DNA of 64,000 nucleotides from positions 6,141,501 through 6,205,500 of the forward strand of contig JBBMNZ010000026.1 in NCBI GenBank assembly GCA_037954325.1. Direction: 5' to 3'. The notes beneath the pieces are model-generated. The model searched no databases and had not been told where the DNA came from. It saw only the letters and a list, made by a program, of their open reading frames with translations. The position numbers and the translations under genes were made by a program. The stretch comes from Fistularia commersonii (taxonomy: Eukaryota > Chordata > Actinopteri > Syngnathiformes > Fistulariidae). Position 1 is the stretch's first letter. Every line of letters starts with the position of its first letter. Shown here piece by piece: positions 1-13,500 of the stretch.

Positions 1-156
1 CCACTTATCCTGCACTCAGGGACATGGACAATAAATACATTTTGACCAAAGTAAAGAAATAAATATCCTCATTCAAGTGCCTGCATCTACTCTATTGAGA
101 GAACTTAGTGGAGCTGTTCAATTCCTCTTACTCAACAGGCTCTCAAGTGAGATGTA

Positions 157-445
157 TACAGGATTGTCTCAGAAAATAAGAATGTTGTGATAAAGTTCTT
201 TATCTTCTGTAATGCAACTACAAAAACAAAAATGTCATACATTCTTGATTCATTATAAATCAACTGAAATATCGCAAGCCTTTTATTATTTTTATATTGC
301 TGATTATGGCTAACATCTTATGAAAACTCAAAAATCCTATCTCAAAATATTAGAATATCATGAAAAAGTTTGGTTTTTTTTTATTGCATTATAGAAGATA
401 AAGAACTTTATCACAATAATCTAATTTTCTGAGACAGTCTTGTAG
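157..445. mobile_element. Foldback / MITE-like element with ~60-bp terminal inverted repeats
   Basis: The left arm (157-217) and the reverse complement of the right arm (383-445) are nearly identical over about 60 bases, sharing GTCTCAGAAAAT and ATAAAGTTCTTTATCTTCT. The 165-bp middle has no open frame. I recall this sequence type as a dispersed repeat in many fish genomes, but I cannot assign its superfamily. Confidence 0.8.
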
Positions 446-550
446 TTTTAAAAAAAAAAAAAAAATCCAAGTATTTTTGTAAATGCCTGATAAAGTACAC
501 AATTAGCATCTTGAAGGGCATTGATATAAATAATTCTTTTTTTTTTTTTA

Positions 551-745
551 TTCATTCTGTCATTCATTATTATACAATTTTTCCTGCACTCAGGGATGCG
601 GGGTGGGGCCTATCCTGGCGTCATTGGACAAGGATCGGGGTTAACCCTGGACTGGTCGCTAGCTCATCACAGGGCCACATAGGGAGACATACAACCGTTC
701 ACCCTCTCATGCACACGTCTCATGCACACGGAGATAAAGACACAA
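551..745 (+). repeat. Teleost interspersed repeat, forward fragment
   Basis: Shows the signature TTCCTGCACTCAGGGATG, then GGACTGGTCGCTAGCTCATC, ACAGGGCCACATAG and ACATACAACCGTTCAC, a string of blocks I know from many teleost genomes. The first 21 bases of the window (CTTATCCTGCACTCAGGG) are another tiny piece of it. Confidence 0.8.
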
Positions 746-760
746 GCATATCATAATAAA

Positions 761-3700
761 AATGCTAAGGAGAACATAGGCTGAGGATCACAGTTAATTA
801 CACATGCCGACACTTATGCTGAAGGCACCTGGTGTGAAATTTATGTGTAAAAATTTCGGAAAGCGTCGTTTTCTAGACTGATCGCATGAGATGGCTGTTT
901 CTCTAACTCTTAAAAAGTCTGGTCAACTTTAGGAAAATGACAACAATGGAAAAAAAAGTATGAATGTGATGTGTTCCTGTGTTTGCAGTTTATTAATAAA
1001 CGGTCGATAGGCAGTTGGGGCAGTAGAATTGAATGGGAACGGGAAACGGAAGCATTCGTTATAATTTTTCTGACTTTTAAAAGTTATTTGTTCCAGGATG
1101 TGAGTTCCATTAAATTGTTGATTATGTGTGATTACAGTGTCTGTATCGGTGAGGGGATAATGCAGACGACTGTCTCGAAATTTGAAAAACAAAATGCTCT
1201 TTCCTGCATTTTATGTTACTGTAACTGTTACAAACTGTACTAAAGGTAATTGGGGTTATCCGAGCTGACGGGGCTCTGCAAGAATTATCGTCTTTCTGCG
1301 TCTTTAGTTATTCATTTATTTATTTTTATGAAACTAGAGTTCATCGGTATTCTAGTAACCAAATAGTTGCGTACGGTCACCTTCAACCGACCATTCGATG
1401 TGTCAGCGGATGAAAATGTCTTTTTTCGGAGGTGACCCGTCAAAGGGTCCACCGGACAGTTTGACGCGTCTGTGTGTGAGCCCACACTTTTTGGTGAACA
1501 GTTGCACGGGGGTCGTCTCGTGGCCTCTGGATTTACTCGCCAGCCGGGAGGATGACAGCGTTACCCTCCTTTTAATTGGCTGACCCCGGTGATTCTTCAC
1601 CCACAGATGCACAGCCAGTCGAGGCAGCCGCCACCTCTCCTTTCCCCCTCCCTACCGGAATACATTCCTCTATCCCTCCTGTAATCAATTCTCCTGCTTT
1701 AATATAGACCACAACCCTCCTAGATCCCCTCCGCCTCTCCCTGCTGCAGATACTTGCAGTGCACTGCAACACTGCGAGCATCATGCTATCAAATCTCAAC
1801 ACCTTCCCTCCCTCACAGTTTGCACTCTGGATCCACATTTAGAAAGAGGAACATGAAATATTTGGTGAGCAGATGAAACCCGCCAGTAAGGAATGTAGTA
1901 TTTTTTTTTTCTTTCCCTGTAATATATTTCCAGTTTGGCAGGAAAGAAGAGGAGATAAGGAATATTCAGCATTTATATTAAGAATAAATCTCCCTACAGG
2001 GTTGTAAGCTCAGGTAACATCTTAGCTGCGTTTTTCCCTCCCGGATCGCAAATTGTTGCAGAGCAGGGGGGAGGGGCGCTGCTGGCGGTGGTCCTTCGGG
2101 ACAGTACACGTGTCGGGATGAAGGAGAATCTGCGTGAATGCGGCTGCTTTACAAGGTCAAGGGCACCTCAAACATGATCACATGTAATCGCACATGTATG
2201 TGGACCCGCATCCCGCCAACAGGCCCTGAGTCAGCACAGGTTTTGCGGCTCAGGGAGAGGGCTGTGTGTCGCCACCTAGTGTTAACAGAGGTGTGTATTT
2301 TCAAATTTTTGTAATAAATTTTAAATTTATGTAATAAATCCAAACATCATCCGTGCTTCTGTCCCCCCTCCAAGTAATAAGTAGTGAGCAAGACTCTCGC
2401 CAGAGCCATTAAAAAAAAAACATTGGTCTTTTGAAAATGCTAAATGGTTTCCTGCCGTTCAGGGAGAAAATCCAAATCTCATAAAAACTCAGCTGTAGAT
2501 GAATCACCAAAATATCAGTTCATTCTTTTCATACACACACACACACACACACATGTACACACACATCTAGATTTGATATGATTTTTTAACTGGCTGTGAA
2601 TCGCGTCACCGTCTTTCCTATGGGTAAAATATATATATTTTTTTTTTTCCATAAATATGAATGAATATAATCATTCATATTGGACTTCTATCTCTTGCTT
2701 CATCAGCGCCGGCACTTTGTCCAGCTTTACTTTTGCTTCATTAGCCACTGCACCTCAATATCCCCCCCCCCCCCCCCCCCCCCCGCCGCTCCCCTCTGCA
2801 ATATCTAAATACGGGAGAATATATTGCAGAGCTGCAGGCTGTGCAGGACAGCCAGTCCGCTTGTAATGGAGAAAATGTTTGTCAGAGCATAGAGCGCTGT
2901 GACTTTGGCCTCTGCACCCCCTCAGGCACACACACCTTTAATTGCCTGCACGTGGGTGAAATGCCTCTGCAGCTGACGCAGGTGTGTGTTTGTGTGTTTG
3001 TGTGTGTGTGTGTGTGTGTGGGTAAGGTGTGGTCATCGATGCCGTTCAATATTTTGAAGTCTTAATGACCATATTACAGCTCCCAGGAGGATTTTTGTGT
3101 TGCAAAATCAGCCCATTTCTGTTTTAAAAAGAAAGTCCTAACTTGAATTGTTAGAATCACTGGAATTCTCATAAAATGTTTGTTAAAAGTAGAAAATATG
3201 CAACCAGTTTTGTCTCTTAAGTTTTCTTAAAGGACTTTTGTGTAGGACCTAGTGACTTTGGGTTGTCTTTGTAGTAGTTTGATGCAACTCAGAGGGGGTT
3301 TAAATTTTGTTTATGTCTAGAAAGCTCATTCAGAATTAGAAAAAAGCGAGGAAATGACTGCCTGGCTCTTTCTCTATTGTACATGTAAATATTTCACATG
3401 CATGATTTAGTATCTTTTGAGATCTCTCTGCAAAATAATAAGATCTGCTTCTTCACCTCTGTTGTCGGGACCGAGGACTCACTCCCGTCACTATCGCAGT
3501 CACCGCCCGCATCCTCCGTATGTCCTCGCGAAACATCTGCAGGGATTTCGATCGCCGTGGTTGCCATGACGTCGCATCAGCCCGCTTCCCAGATCTGCTG
3601 GTGTAAACAATAAGTTCATGCTGCGGTTGTGTAATGATTTTGAGAAAGAAGGGAAAAAAATAGTAGCGTGAGGAAAAGTAATATCAAGGTCGAAACGGAG

Positions 3701-3830
3701 CTCGGTTTTCCTCCGAGGGAGCAGCTTAGGTTAAACAAACAAGCGAGGGCAGAAGAAACAGGGGGAATGAGCAGGTGACAGCTGCACAATGAGGTTTTCG
3801 AAGCTAATGGAGATTCTGGTAGGGATTTGC
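761..3830. other. Non-coding stretch with simple repeats
   Basis: No gene recognised. Contains (AC)n at 2531-2553, a 23-base C run at 2762-2784 and (TG)n at 2981-3021. Short open frames lack homology or codon structure. Confidence 0.55.
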
Positions 3831-4376
3831 CTAGTCATTCATTCATTCATTATCTATTCTGCTTATCCTGCACCCAGGGTCGCTGCAGGGCTGTAGCTTA
3901 TCTCAGCTGCCATTGGGCAAGAGGTGGGGTTCATCCTGAACCAACCGCACGTAGAAACATACAACCGTTCACTCTCATTCACACATCACATAGACACGCA
4001 ACCACTTATATGAAGAACAAATGCTTTTATTTTCACATTCAGTAATACAAAGAGCACAACATCAGCAAAGGTAAACCACTGTGTTCAACCCATCATTGGG
4101 TGGGGCGTCTTGCTCAAGAGCACTTCGACAGGCTTGGAAGAACCGGGAATCGAACAGGGAATGTTCGGTTCCAGTGATGATCGCTCCATCCCCCCTGAGT
4201 CACGCCGTGCAATCATCCAGCATCTGGGTGATTTATGAACCTCTTGCATGTTTTTGGAACCTGGAGGAAAACCACGCTGGCAAGGGGAGAACATGGAGAC
4301 TCCTCACAGAGAGGCGCCCTGTGGGAATCCAGCCAGAGAGGCATAAGCGCCAACCACTGCTCCACTGTGCTGCTTA
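3831..4376 (+). repeat. Teleost interspersed repeat, long forward copy
   Basis: Begins with (CATT)n and TATCTATTCTGCTTATCC, contains CATTGGGCAAGAGGTGGGG and ACATACAACCGTTCACTC. It ends with the 3' blocks GGGGAGAACATGGAGACTCC and CGCCAACCACTGCTCCACTG. The centre differs from the other copies. Confidence 0.82.
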
Positions 4377-7228
4377 GTATGTAAAAAAAAAAAAAGTCTA
4401 AATCCTACACTAGACCTTTGTTTCTTCTTTCAGTCCGTGTCAAATAAGGAACATTATCATTTGATCCATTTGTGGACGTCATCTTCCCAGCAGTATCGTG
4501 TTGTCAGGGTTGCCAGATCCCCCCCCCCGGCCCCCCGCCCTGTCTGCTGCATCTTTCGTCATTTTGTCCTTGTGGAGGAGGCTGAAGGTCATCCCAGTGC
4601 AACCCGAAAAGACTCGCCGTTTTTACAACATTCATCAGTTTTCTTTCCCCACATCCCCTGCCGTCACTCCGCCCCAGTCATCTTTGCAGTCTCGCATCCT
4701 GCTGAGTCGAGGAAACTGAAACCACTCCATCACCCGTTTTTTTTTTTTTTTCTTCTTCCCCTCCACTCCCCTCTGAGGCCCCTTTGCTCACTTTGTCCAT
4801 CTTGAAGTCTCGGAGTCGGGTTTATTGCGGCGATCTGGTGTCATTCATCGGGACTCATCTTTGAGTCACCTAAAGCCAGAAGCACCTCAGCGATTGAGTT
4901 TCGTGCTTTCGCGCATCCTGAGCGTGTTTCATCTGTGTATTTGTGTTATTCTTATACGGCACATGCCTGTTTTACACACTTGTAGAACCCTTGAACTTGA
5001 TCCTATGTTGTTATGCAATGAGCTTAGAATATCCCAGCACTGAGCTGAGGTGTGTGTGCGTGAGTGTGAAAATCTGGCTGGTATTTTTTCAGCAAAAGCA
5101 TTCTACTGCTTGTTGCAAATCCTTTTGATTTGGCTTCGGAGGTTTTAATCCCAAAATACGCGACGTAAGTCCTACTTTTGAAGCCATCTGATAACGTATC
5201 GCACAGGCAGATTCAGAATCCTTTTAAAGCAAAAAAATCAAAATCAAATTGTAGTTTAGTCTTACACTGTAAAATAAACACATTACTTGGATCTACATGC
5301 CCCCACCCTCACCCGCCCCCACCTCCGAATGAACCGGGTGTGGATGCAAATTCAATGCGAGGGCCTGGTTGATGGACAGTATCTGCATAGCCATACATTA
5401 CAGCATGCTCGTGATGAATGTCTATTTCTTATTGGATGATTTCAATCGCGGTTCAGATCGATGCTTTCCTGCAAATTGAATGATCACATCAGATGGGAGG
5501 ACCGATCCGCCTGTAGCTCCCTCTGCTGGCTCGTACCGGGCACTGATCTCATTCCCATTCAACTTTTACTGTTACTCGATCAGCAACTGTGCAGCGCCGC
5601 AGGATGCAGCACTGCACTGCAGACCGTAGCCGTGTAGTCCTGATGACGGCCAGGACGTCGGCACCAGAAACGTGAAGTATCCGGCTCTCAAATATATCTG
5701 GAAGGCGCGGAGCGATCAGCTCTGCTGCAGGGGACGTGCGCGTACTTGCAATCGCTCACCATCCCTGATGGCACTCGAGCACGGATGGAGACGCGGTAGC
5801 GGCGTTCATGCCGGCCTCTCCCTCTGAGCCGCTGTTGCAGTTCTTCGCCCGTTCTGCAATACGATTACGCAGAGTTATTAATAATTCATTGGGGATATCT
5901 GCTTGGTCAGTTAAGCACTTGATAGACAGAGAGGTGGGCTTATGAAAGAGGTTACACATTTAGATTATTTTCCAGAAGGCTCAATAAAACCGATAACGGC
6001 CAGTTATGCAATAAAAGGGGTCAATCACAACGATACTGAAATGCAGCAATATTCCAGTATTACTGGGCATTAATCATTTCTAACGGTCTGTGGATGTGGG
6101 TTTTTCCATCGGCCACAATTTATTTACAATATCAGTAGCAATATATTGCCTTCATAAACATTGTGTTTACTCAAAGCGCTCACCTGCATGCATTTCTGTT
6201 TTTTTGAGTGAAGGAATATTTTATTGTATTTATTCATTTGATAAACATTCTCACGCAGATTTATAAAAAAAAAAAAAAAAAAAACAACTGATGAATACGG
6301 CTGCACATTTTGCTATAATTTCCAGTTGAATTTCGTTCTCACTACATCGACGTCCCGGTTCGTCGGCCCTCTGAAAAGCGTCTGAGGACGAGTCTGCTGA
6401 TGTGAGAAGTGCAGTGCTGAGAGAGAGGAGACCAGCGTGTGGGGTGATTTGGACATATTTTATGGATGCTGCTGATGCTGTGACTTTGAATAGAGTGTGG
6501 CACAGGTGCATAGAGTTTTGAGGATGTGCGTGTGTGTGTGTTTGGATGAGAATTTCTAACTTCTGTGCACAGGGGCAGACTTTTATGAGCGCGGTGGGTG
6601 AGCGAGCTGTCAAGGCGCAGACGTAGATTGGCGGAGGCAGGTCTGGCACTGCGTGGTCCACAGCACTGCGGGGTCATGAATGATTTAATGGCAAGAGAAG
6701 TGAACTGCATTCTCCAGCTCTTAAGATGCACGTTGGTCACTGGGAATCATGACCCGGAGAGGTGATTCATTTCTCTGTATTGATATAGTGACTAAACTGG
6801 GTTTCGTTTCTTTTTTTTTTTTTTTTTTTAAATATGAAAATGTGTGTTGGGATGCCACATGGCACCGCAGCTGTCTTTTGTTTCAATGTGTTCACTGCCA
6901 ATATTAAGGTTTTTTGCCGATGCTAACCCCGCATATTCTACACTGAAGATTTGTCATGACGAGTAATCTCTTAATCGTTAGAATACAAGGGCACGCTTGG
7001 AAATAATCTGTAAAGCCACTGGTTTATTGTTACAGCGCAGCCTCACATGTGTCATGCTTCCGCTTTTGGAGTATGGTCGTATTTCACAGTGAATTTGCCA
7101 TATCATATTGCTATATTATATCAAGGATACAGTTGGCTCTGTGAACTCTGTCATATATTGCATTCAAACTGATCAGTGGGGATAAAAACAAGTTTAAAGT
7201 GACCTCAGGAATATGATAAGGCCAACTG
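4377..7228. other. Non-coding stretch, nothing recognised
   Basis: Poly-T/poly-A runs (4738-4751, 6266-6283, 6811-6829), a short GT tract near 6530 and GC-richer sequence around 5600-5850. No coding exon or RNA gene recognised. Confidence 0.5.
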
Positions 7229-7303
7229 CGCGGCGGCTAGCGCCTCACGGAGTTTACATGTTTCCCTCCAGCTGTCCAAAAGCATTGCAGGACAGTTGAT
7301 AAG
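7229..7303 (-). repeat. Teleost interspersed repeat, reverse fragment (3' part)
   Basis: The reverse complement reads TCCTGCAATGCTTTTGGACA, then GGAGGGAAACATGTAAACTCC and GTGAGGCGCTAGCCGCCG, the 3' blocks of the repeat. It is separated from its 5' part (8135-8343) by a LINE fragment. Confidence 0.75.
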
Positions 7304-8134
7304 GTAAGATGAGATCAACTTTATTGATTCCCGTTGGGGAAATTCTTTTATCACGACAGCGTAACAGTTTTAAGTCTCAATAAATATAAATAGACAGACA
7401 ATTAGAAAAAGCAAGACATCCACAAATAAATAGGCAACAGAGAGAACAACAACAGCAACAATACAAAAAAAAAAAAAGACAGTAAGAGTGAAAATACACA
7501 ACCAAAATTAAACGACAACATAGACAAGGTTACAGCAGCAATGACAAAAATAAAATGAATAAACAAAAATAGGCAGGGTGTGAGTGGGCTGAGACCATTA
7601 GGACAACAGAGTGAAGGCATGACACGTGAACGGGTGAGGTTCTGAGCTTGTGCGAGCAGAGTTGTGCCGTCCAGATTGCTGTTATACAGTCCGATGGCCG
7701 CCGGCACAAAGGGGTGTCTGAAGCGTTCGGTTCTGCACCGGGGCGGGATGAAACGTTGGCTGAAGGAGCTGCGCTTCAGCCACAGCTTGTCCTGAGATGA
7801 ATTGTCCAGATAGCGTCCAGTTTGTCCTTCACCCTCCCCACTGCCACCGATTGGAGATGGTCCAGGTTCAGCGGGTTTTCCTCACTATCTTGTTGAGCCT
7901 GTTGACCTCACCGGTCCTGGCACCGCCCCACCAGCACACTATACCGAAGAAGAGTGCGCTTGCTACCATCTCTGGTAGAAGGTCTTGAGGAACCCCCCAA
8001 ATGACCTCAGTCTCCTCCAAGAACATCCTGCTCCGACCCTTCCTGTAGGGTGCATCGGTATTGTTTGTTAATGTGAACCCCGAGGTACTTGTAGGAGTTC
8101 GCTATCTCCACCTCCTCAACCTGGATGGTGAGTC
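7304..8134 (-). pseudogene. Truncated LINE 3' end with decayed reverse-transcriptase C-terminus
   Basis: On the minus strand, pieces of a LINE ORF C-terminus are readable in shifting frames: YKYLGVHI, LRRLRSFG-like, FFGIVCWWGG, FIPPRCRTERF and FVPAAIGLYN. These are typical of CR1/L2/Rex1-type non-LTR elements (family knowledge). The element ends at the left with a TTTATTGATTCCCGTTGGGG motif, a common 3' end of fish LINEs. The 5' part is missing and the frame is broken, so it is not active. Confidence 0.8.
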
Positions 8135-8343
8135 CAGTGGAGACCCTAAATTACATGTGAACGACAGAGTGAACGGTTGCATGTCTTTATATGCTGTGTG
8201 AATAATTACGCATCTTGTATGTGAATGACAGAGTAAATAACTGCATGGCCCTGTGATGAACAGGTGACCATTCCAGCGTGAATCCCGCCTCTCGTCCGGC
8301 GACGGTCGGGATCGGCTCCGGGATCGTGCAGGATAAGTGGTAT
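8135..8343 (-). repeat. Teleost interspersed repeat, reverse fragment (5' part)
   Basis: The reverse complement reads TTATCCTGCACGATCCCGGA, then GAGAGGCGGGATTCACGCTG, ATCACAGGGCCATGCAG, CAACCGTTCACTCTGTCG and AATTTAGGGTCTCCA, the 5' blocks of the repeat in order. Confidence 0.78.
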
Positions 8344-8347
8344 GGAG

Positions 8348-8678
8348 CAGTGGTCCCCAACCCCCGGTACCTGGACCGCAGATCGGTTGGTACCGGTCCG
8401 CAAAGAAAATCTTTCTTGGTAACAAATTCGTTTTTCTATTAGACCTTCCAGATCTTATTCTGGAAAACGACTGTTTCCGCCTTCGCCTTACCGCCGCACT
8501 TGACTCTGTCACGCCATTTCACACATCAGCTACCACAAGCTAGCCCTTGAAAAAAATATGAAACAGAAACAAATGTTGCTTGAGTGCTTTTTCCGGAGGG
8601 AGGGATCTCTGACTGGTCCGCGGAAACATTTTCATGCATAAAACTGGTCCCTGGTACAAAAAAGATTGGAAACTGCTG
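8348..8678. mobile_element. Non-autonomous hAT-like element, copy 1
   Basis: 331 bp starting CAGTGGTCCCCAACC and ending GGAAACTGCTG (imperfect inverted ends). It is flanked by GTATGGAG (8340-8347) and GTATAGAG (8679-8686), an 8-bp duplication with one mismatch, as expected for hAT transposition. No transposase frame. Internal blocks such as GGTACCGGTCCGCAAAG recur in copy 2. Confidence 0.82.
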
Positions 8679-8686
8679 GTATAGAG

Positions 8687-10330
8687 AACAAATGAATGAA
8701 TCAACGTAGCCAGTTTTGCAATTCTTAGCAACCTCCTCTGCGTTTCCTCTGCAAGGCGTTTGCACCCGGTGGATTGGTTGCCGCTGATGTTGACATCATG
8801 ATCTGAAAAGGTCATTTATTATTATTATTTTTTGGGGGGATTCATTTCAGCCACGGACTTTTTGCTTCGGTGCAGATGAATGACGGGGAGCGGGATGGTG
8901 TTGTTGGGCCTGCCGGAGCCACGATGACAAGCGCAGACAGACGCACCCAAATATTGTGCTTCATCCATTTACTTCATCTAAATCACAAGAGGATGATGGT
9001 GGGCTTGGGGGTTTAAGGGATTTTCTTTTCGTTTTTTAAACCAGGAGACAGTCATTCTTGCCACATACTTTAATGCAAAACTCTTGGTCTCCACCAGACG
9101 GCCTCTACTGGAATAGTCCGACCATCTCTCGGACGCTGAGCGCAGCTCGGGTTTATTTCTCACTGCGTCTTCCTCTCTGCCTGTCTGAGGTTCACTCTTG
9201 CGCCGATTCACAAAGGGAATGTAAATTTTCCTACCGGTACTTTGATTCAAAGCGATTAAACCGAGCGGTCCCCCTTTTAGCCGTGATGATTCCTCCCCGC
9301 TCCGTTGCCGACAAAAGATCTCTCCTTAGAAGAGCCAATAGTGTGTCACCTTTTCACTTCCTCCGTTTTCTCTCTCACTCTGGCTCGACCCCTTTTTTTG
9401 GGCGAGCAACTTCGGTTATGTTCTCTCTCCAAACACTCAAACCTTTCCTCTCTGCTCCCCTTTCCTTTTTGTTTTCTCCGTTTCCCTATGGTTCCATAGT
9501 TTGGTCATTCCTTTTCATTTTCTTTCTTTCTTTTCTTTTCTGTTTTTTTTTTTTTTTTCTTTTTTTAAAATCCACTTGCTTTTTCTTTCTTCTTAGTCCT
9601 CGCACTGACCCCGGCCTCTCCGTGAGCGCCGCTTTCTGTCTCGCCTTTGACAATCCACTTGACCCAACCCTCGGCCATGAAATCCCGATTCAAGTGCTCT
9701 CTTCCTGTTCCAGAGGGCCGCGGTCTCTTCTCTCCGGTTTTCTCTGAGCGGGAGGCGGTAAAGGCTTTGTGAGAAGTGTTTTTGCACAGGCCTCAGGTGT
9801 GTGGGTTTTCATTGTATACCCTCCCCCCCCCGCTTGAATAATGTGTGAAGGGCAGAGGAATTTATAAAGATTTTATCCGACACCCCTGTCCATGAAACAC
9901 CAAAAGGATTTCTGGGACTACACATGTAGTTTCTTGTTCATATCCATCTAGATGTGTATGTTATAATGCATGAAGGTGTCGATTTTCCGGAGTCTTCCCA
10001 TTTGCTTCAGATGTACGGACGATGCGTTTGCCCAAGACACGGCGAGATTACATCAGGTTTCCCGGGCGACCTTCACATTCACCCGTTCGATCCCCGGACT
10101 TTGGAGTCCGTTAATCTGACGGCATAAAAAGGATCCTCTTCACTTTTCTCAGGGGAAACATCACAAAAGCGGAGTCAGACGGTTCTTTTGTCACGTAGTT
10201 TCATCTGGGGATTTATACTCTTCAGGGGCCGCCTGGGTCTCGAGCATCCTCTCTGAATATCAGTCATTAAAGCTTTTGTTATCCTCACTCGATTGTAGGT
10301 TTCTTTCATCACAATGAATCAGATTTCTTT
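8687..10330. other. Non-coding stretch, nothing recognised
   Basis: Includes a pyrimidine-rich region (9340-9610) with poly-T and a C run (9824-9832). A 229-codon open frame here is Ser/Leu/Phe-rich from T/C bias and was not accepted as a gene. Confidence 0.5.
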
Positions 10331-10581
10331 TATTCATTGACTTTCTATGACACTTGTGCTGCACTCAGGGAGTCCAGAGCTGCTGAGTCTGTCGATGGGC
10401 GAGACGTGAGGGTTCATCCCGGACCGATCATAGGTCCATATTTACAAACATACAACCATTCACTTCCTTATTTACACATCTGGGCAAATATGGGCGTCCT
10501 GTGGGAGTGCGGGAGGATGGAACGCGGCACCTTTTCGCTGTGAGACGGAGCCGCAAAGCAGCATATCGCCGTGCCGCCCAT
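10331..10581 (+). repeat. Teleost interspersed repeat, degraded forward copy
   Basis: Readable blocks: CTGCACTCAGGGAGTC, GATGGGCGAGACGTGAGGG, ACAAACATACAACCATTC and TGTGGGAGTGCGGGAGGA, in the same order as in the other copies. Confidence 0.7.
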
Positions 10582-13500
10582 TTAACAAACCAAAAAAAAG
10601 GGGGGGAAAAAAAACAGTAATAAATTCATATTCATTTATAAAGCACGGTCACAGTGTTAGTCTGCAGGGGGGGATTGAACCGGCCATGCTGGTCCGTGTC
10701 TGTGATTTTCCCTCAGCTGTTTTCTTTGATCCAAACTGTAAGATCTGAATTACTGGATGGATTGCCTTCAAATTTCACGCCAATCTTTCACCGCCTCAAA
10801 AAGACTAATCCTACCTGCTCTAGTTTGGGGGACCCCCCCCCCCCCCCCGGCTTTGTTATGATTCCGCCTCTCCGTCTCTGTTAAGCGATTTCTCCCCTGG
10901 AGCCTCTGGGGAAGAACTTCCTGCTCCGTATGAATGTTCTCAAGGACGCGAAGATGAATGGCTGAATGGATGAATCATAAACTGTGGAAGAATTGGATCG
11001 AGCGGCTTCGGTTACAAATTTCTGAATTCGGAATCGTAGCCATTGAAAGTTAGAGGAGACTCTGTGGGGGCTTCGCCGTGGGTCCGCCAGACTTCAAGGT
11101 CAAGTCAAGGTCACAGTAAATTCTTAAAAGGTGTTCTTGGAGTGGAGGGCTTGAATTAACAGACTATATTCATAAATATTGTAGAAATGCTTTCGAATTG
11201 CACACACGTGTGTCCTTGAAATCAAGGACCAATGGTTTTTTATCGTGTTTTTTTAAGAAATCTTCCTCTGTTTAGAAGCCTTCTGGGGCTTATTTTCATT
11301 TTAATAATTTGCAAGTTAACAGTCAGAATTCTTACAAATGTCCTGTTGCTTGACATAAAGTAATTACATTTTGTATGCGAAAGTCTGAATTATTGCATAT
11401 GTAATTTAATGCAATGAATTTAATGTTGCCATAAAGACAACTTAAAATCCTGCAGCACACCTCCGTAGTCGATTGTAAGGAATATATAATATAGTACAGG
11501 ATTTGCATGGGTCTCTGGTTAGTCCAATTTTGAAAGATTGTGGATTAGAGAGAGAAAATAATACAAGCTGTGAGAAAAAAAAATATTGGAACATCAGTAT
11601 TTTGCTTCAACCGGTCCAGCTGAAGTTTTGGTTTGGTTCATTTAGACGTCAACATGTCAGTAACTGTAGGCCTGTTCAGTTCTGGAGTGCCGTCCTCCAC
11701 ATTAGAAAGAGGGACTTGAAAATATCACAGAAGGATGAAGGACCGGGAGTGTAAAGATTGTACTGCGATGTTGGTGAGTCGTCAGGGAGACAAGTAAAGC
11801 TCCATGAAAGTGGCTTGACTGTCCACCATCTGAATGAGTCCCACACCGCTGATAAGGAAGATGAAAGAGAGGTGGGGGTGAAAATGGGGCTGGTATTTTT
11901 AGATGCACTCTCCTTGGCAGCCATGCATGTCCATGTACCACTGAGTTTGGACAAATGATGGTCTTTCGTATAGGCTTTGTGTGACGGTACATTTCATACA
12001 GTATGTGCAGGCATGTGCAGAGCCCCTATTCATGAACGGGGTTGTCCAGTGTGTGCGCTTCAGCTACCGTCCTTTTATGCTCATGGGTTTGGATTTAGTT
12101 CAAGTGCATTAAGGCTGACGACAGAATCGAGGGAAAATGCAGGACGGAGCTCGGCGCGCCCTCTTGGTGAACGCGCGAGGATAAAATGGCTTTTCTAGCA
12201 TGTGTCGGTGACAAGGCGCTGTTGTTATCAACACTGCAGAGGGACGGAAGTGCCGAGTCTGCAGAACGGGGAGTGTGAGAAATTGTGACGTGCGGGGAAA
12301 AGATAAATAGAGAAGAGCTTTCCCGCTTCGCCTTTATGTTTAATGCACGCGATTAAAGGGCACCGTGTGCCTGCATGCAGAAAATCACTAACAACAAGCA
12401 TTTATATGGTTTAATGCACTTAGTGATCATAATATGTTACAGCGACACACTCGGGGTGAGGTTGGATAAGTTATGCTGCTTATGAACGTAGTGAAAATTG
12501 CGACCGGGGGGCCAAAAACTCTTATGCCACCATTTCTATGGTTACCATCAACACACCATTAAATTTGTATTACCTGCATAACTTCCGATCTTAACCCGGA
12601 CATTTTAAAAAAATCAATGGCAATAAATGAAACCATTAAGGTACCTATTATTCCGGATGAAAACAGGCCATGTGAATATATATTCGTCCTTTTTATCCAT
12701 TCATTGTAATTCCCTCAGCAGGTGATATAAAACTGCAAATACTTTTTGAAATGTTTTAGAACCTTGCCAATCTGCAGTGGGAGTAACAACCCTTCATCGC
12801 CCACAAATCTCAGTTAGCCCTCAGAACCATATTGTCTTGTAAGCATTATAAATCACTCAAGCATTTAACAGAGAAATCTCGCTATCACAGCAAATCTTCA
12901 TTGTAAATACCGCAGCGAGGAAGAATTCCTTGGCTTAATGTTGCGTCTTGTTGAAAAGCCCATCGCGGCTCGACCACGGCCTGTTTTTATCTGCTTATCT
13001 TCCGGGTAATCTGAATATATAACATAGTCCAAAATCCCAGAATCATTGGATGCTAACTTTCATTTTGTGCTCATCATTGTTTAATTTTTTTTTTAATTAG
13101 TTAGACAAAATAATAAGGACAAAAAAATTAGTAACAGACACAATAATAAGTAAAAAAAAAAATGATTTGGTAAATTCACTCTAGGTATGTATAACTTTGG
13201 TAATAACAGTAAACATAATGATCATTATTAAAGTTGTCATATTGCATCACACATGACCGGTGATACCAAGGCTGAATTATGATACATCCATCACAAAAAA
13301 AGGAAAATATTCGCTACTTCTAATATTTACCTCATATCTGTCCAAAATGGTGCTGTTAGTAGTTTGTCAATCAGCTCAAAAGGAATGCATGCTTTCATAC
13401 CCAGTTGGGTGAATTTAGATCTCACTCGCATTTCACCTCTTTTTGTCATCCGCTGAGCACGTGCCCGTTCATTGGGCCGCTTGAAAGGGCGACATCATTA

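Noticed and set aside
4081..4377. 98-codon open frame
   Set aside because: Lies wholly within a copy of the teleost interspersed repeat.
9058..9747. 229-codon open frame, longest in the left half
   Set aside because: Lies in T/C-rich DNA, peptide is Phe/Leu/Ser-rich without domain-like structure, no splice or start context; best explained by composition.
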